Source of the DNA: Desulfotignum sp.
Lineage (GTDB): Bacteria > Desulfobacterota > Desulfobacteria > Desulfobacterales > Desulfobacteraceae
Direction of reading: 5' to 3'
Length of the DNA stretch: 7,924 bases
Assembly (NCBI GenBank): GCA_011390235.1
Contig: JAABSS010000508.1
Location: forward strand, 1 to 7,924
In this document: positions 6,398 to 7,924 of the stretch, in pieces
Numbering within the stretch: the stretch's first letter is position 1
Layout of the letters: every line of letters starts with the position of its first letter
The notes under the pieces: generated by a model
What the model was told of the DNA's origin: nothing
Databases searched by the model: none
The model's input: the letters and a program-made list of their open reading frames with translations, nothing else
Position numbers and translations under genes: made by a program

Positions 6398-6955
6398 TCA
6401 AATCCATCCAAACAGCACTGCACCTGCCAGCACAATCAGCAGCAGGCCGGCTGCTGTGCTCCCGGCCTTTTCATAATCTTGCTTAACGCGATGTCCCACC
6501 TGAAGTCCGATCCATGCAAAAACCACTGAAAAACACATAATCGTAATAGCCAGAGCCAGAGGACTTACGCCCCCCAACCCAAGCCCGAACCCCGCCACCA
6601 GATTATCCACTGAAAGCCCTGCTGAAAGTGAGATCAGGCCGCGCCAACTGGTCACGGTTCTGGCCAGCTTTTCCCGGTCCCGGGGCGAACCCTGTGCTGA
6701 AATAAGTGTGGCCATGCCAAGGCCGGCAAGCAATACTGGGCCAAGCCAGTCAGCACAGGCAGCCAGCGTGTCCGCCATCTGTTGGCCCAACCATACCCCA
6801 ATCAGCGGCACAGAAAACTCAAATCCCGCAAAAACCAATAAAATCCGACCCTGGTTCCTGCGTTGACCAATGGCCCCTAATGCCAGGGCAACGGTCAGAT
6901 TATTTGCACCGATCACCAGGCCGAAGATGGCAAGTGTTACAGCTGTATGGAGCAT
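6398..6955 (-). CDS. mntP: MntP-family manganese efflux pump
   Basis: This is a small inner-membrane protein of the MntP/YebN (DUF204) family, whose E. coli member exports Mn2+. With ATG at 6955 it has 185 residues; GTG at 6964 gives 188 and neither start has a clear ribosome site. Numbered from the GTG, it shows six hydrophobic segments and the internal duplication of the family. Half 1 has IGANNLTVALALG (18-30) and FEFSVPLIG (48-56); half 2 has LSVDNLVAGFGLGL (117-130). D120 aligns with the TM4 aspartate of E. coli MntP (D118) and E49 with its TM2 glutamate. The TM1 aspartate (D16 in E. coli) is replaced by asparagine N21, which marks a divergent subgroup and may alter metal selectivity. 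Its neighbours are a P-type ATPase gene upstream and mgtE 10 nt downstream. Mn2+ as substrate is inferred from the family. Confidence 0.85.
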   Translation of the reverse strand: MLHTAVTLAIFGLVIGANNLTVALALGAIGQRRNQGRILLVFAGFEFSVPLIGVWLGQQMADTLAACADWLGPVLLAGLGMATLISAQGSPRDREKLARTVTSWRGLISLSAGLSVDNLVAGFGLGLGGVSPLALAITIMCFSVVFAWIGLQVGHRVKQDYEKAGSTAAGLLLIVLAGAVLFGWI

Positions 6956-6982
6956 CGTGTGCACCGTTTCATAAGGGTTGTA

Positions 6983-7924
6983 TCAGAATTTTCGGTCCGG
7001 TGCCACTTGTTTTAAAATCTGCACAACCACCAGTGGTATCAAGCTCATGCCGAGGATAAACAACCACTGGCCGGGTGTGGGCACGACCATGGTCAACACC
7101 CGTGACAACGGCGGAAAGTATACCGCAACAAACAGGAGCACAATACTCAGAATTACGGCTCCCCAGACAAAAGGATTGCGTGTCACATCGTTGAAGATCA
7201 CACTGGATCCGGCATCACGCATGTTGAACACATGCCAGGTTCGCGTGAAAGCCAGAATAAGAAAGGTGATGGTCACGGCGCGTTCCCCGGACAGAGACAT
7301 TTTTTCCAGAGATATCCAGAAACCCGTAAGCGCTGTTCCGGCAATGAGCAGTCCATAACCGACAATAATCATCCAGAGGGTCCTTGTCACAACCGGTTCG
7401 CTGGCGGGCCTTGGGGGCCTGTCCATCACCGAAGGCTCTCCTTTGCCCACGCCCAGTGCCAGGGCTGGAAACACATCACTGATCATGTTCAGGTACAGAA
7501 TCTGCAACGGCAACAGCGGTAATATACTGCCGAAAAGCATGGCCAGACCCACGATCAGAATGGCACCCACGTTCCCGGAAAGCAGAAACACAATAAACTT
7601 GCGGATGTTGCTGAATATGACCCGGCCCTGCTCCATGGCCAGGGCGATGGTGGCAAAATTGTCATCTTTGAGCACAATGTCTGCCGCCTCCCGGGCCACC
7701 TGGGTACCCCTTTTTCCCATGGCCACGCCGATATCGGCCTTGGTCAGGGCCGGGGCATCATTCACCCCGTCCCCTGTCATGGCCACCACAGACCCGTCGG
7801 CCTGAAACAGAGAAACAAGATTGAGTTTCTGCTCCGGAGAGATGCGCGCAAAAACAGCAGATGTCAGGAGATTGTGACGTTCTTCTGAGGTGTAGTCTTC
7901 AGTGGATTTGAGCGTATTCCCATG
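6983..7924 (-). CDS. P2-type cation-transporting ATPase, C-terminal part (N-terminus beyond right edge)
   Basis: The frame enters from the right edge and gives the last 313 residues of a protein of probably about 850-900; the phosphorylation motif DKTGT lies outside. The fragment starts in the P domain. ARISPEQKLNLV (26-37) and the hinge motif MTGDGVNDAPAL (49-60), followed by KADIGVAMGKRGTQVAREA (62-80), are hallmarks of Ca2+-ATPase-like (P2) pumps. Six membrane segments M5-M10 follow (about 108-131, 136-158, 183-204, 217-234, 253-271, 286-304). M6 has N146-M-I-S-D150, matching the N796/D800 ion ligands of SERCA site II. M5 has N118-V-G-A121, where SERCA has N768-V-G-E771; losing this glutamate suggests a single ion site. 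Ca2+ or Mn2+ is plausible and the Mn/Mg transporter genes next door fit, but substrate cannot be fixed. An internal GTG at 7789 is not the true start. TGA is at 6985-6983. Confidence 0.92.
   Translation of the reverse strand, partial: HGNTLKSTEDYTSEERHNLLTSAVFARISPEQKLNLVSLFQADGSVVAMTGDGVNDAPALTKADIGVAMGKRGTQVAREAADIVLKDDNFATIALAMEQGRVIFSNIRKFIVFLLSGNVGAILIVGLAMLFGSILPLLPLQILYLNMISDVFPALALGVGKGEPSVMDRPPRPASEPVVTRTLWMIIVGYGLLIAGTALTGFWISLEKMSLSGERAVTITFLILAFTRTWHVFNMRDAGSSVIFNDVTRNPFVWGAVILSIVLLFVAVYFPPLSRVLTMVVPTPGQWLFILGMSLIPLVVVQILKQVAPDRKF

Noticed and set aside
6388..6435. Start of mgtE at 6435
   Set aside because: It would add 16 Cys/Phe-rich residues and overlap mntP by 38 bases; 6387 gives the family's normal length.
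6940..6972. ATG at 6972 as the mntP start
   Set aside because: It is out of frame with the MntP coding sequence and reaches a stop after about 11 codons.
6983..7789. A complete 268-residue gene starting with GTG at 7789
   Set aside because: The frame stays open to the right edge and the upstream residues include the conserved FARISPEQK segment, so this is an internal codon of a larger ATPase.

Overview
The window is gene-dense bacterial DNA. Six protein-coding genes all lie on the minus strand and read from the right edge towards the left. In transcription order they are: the C-terminal part of a P2-type cation-transporting ATPase (cut by the right edge), a MntP-family manganese exporter, a MgtE magnesium transporter/channel, a fusion of a two-HKD phospholipase D with a VTT (DedA/TVP38-like) membrane domain, a GT5 glycogen synthase (GlgA), and the N-terminal two thirds of the maltosyltransferase GlgE (cut by the left edge). 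No plus-strand gene is convincing, and no RNA gene, insertion sequence, CRISPR array or clear promoter or terminator was seen. No stretch over 60 bases is without a gene.

The genes are packed like one operon. The gaps are 18-27 nt (ATPase to mntP, depending on the start) and 10 nt (mntP to mgtE). Next come a 4-base ATGA overlap (mgtE to pld) and a 1-base TAATG overlap (pld to glgA). A 55-nt spacer before glgE is the only sizeable gap, and it is filled by a tandem heptamer array with a hairpin over the glgA stop codon. The right half handles divalent cations (a P-type pump, probable Mn2+ export, Mg2+ entry). The middle gene is a predicted membrane-bound phospholipid-modifying enzyme. The left half makes alpha-1,4-glucan by two chemistries: ADP-glucose-dependent GlgA and maltose-1-phosphate-dependent GlgE. 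The functional link between the halves is not known to me; a stress or envelope role is only inference.

The organism looks like a Gram-negative bacterium with GC in the mid-50s by eye. The gene content and divergent GT5 type would fit a proteobacterium sensu lato, possibly a sulfate reducer of the Desulfobacterota, but this is a low-confidence guess.

The most unusual signal is at the pld/glgA junction. The last codons of the PLD-VTT gene contain A_AAA_AAG in the correct phase, the same heptamer that drives -1 frameshifting in E. coli dnaX. The -1 frame runs without a stop straight into glgA. A slip there would give a 1241-residue PLD-VTT-GlgA fusion, tethering glycogen synthase to the membrane. 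The heptamer array upstream of glgE is the second structure that ordinary annotation would miss.
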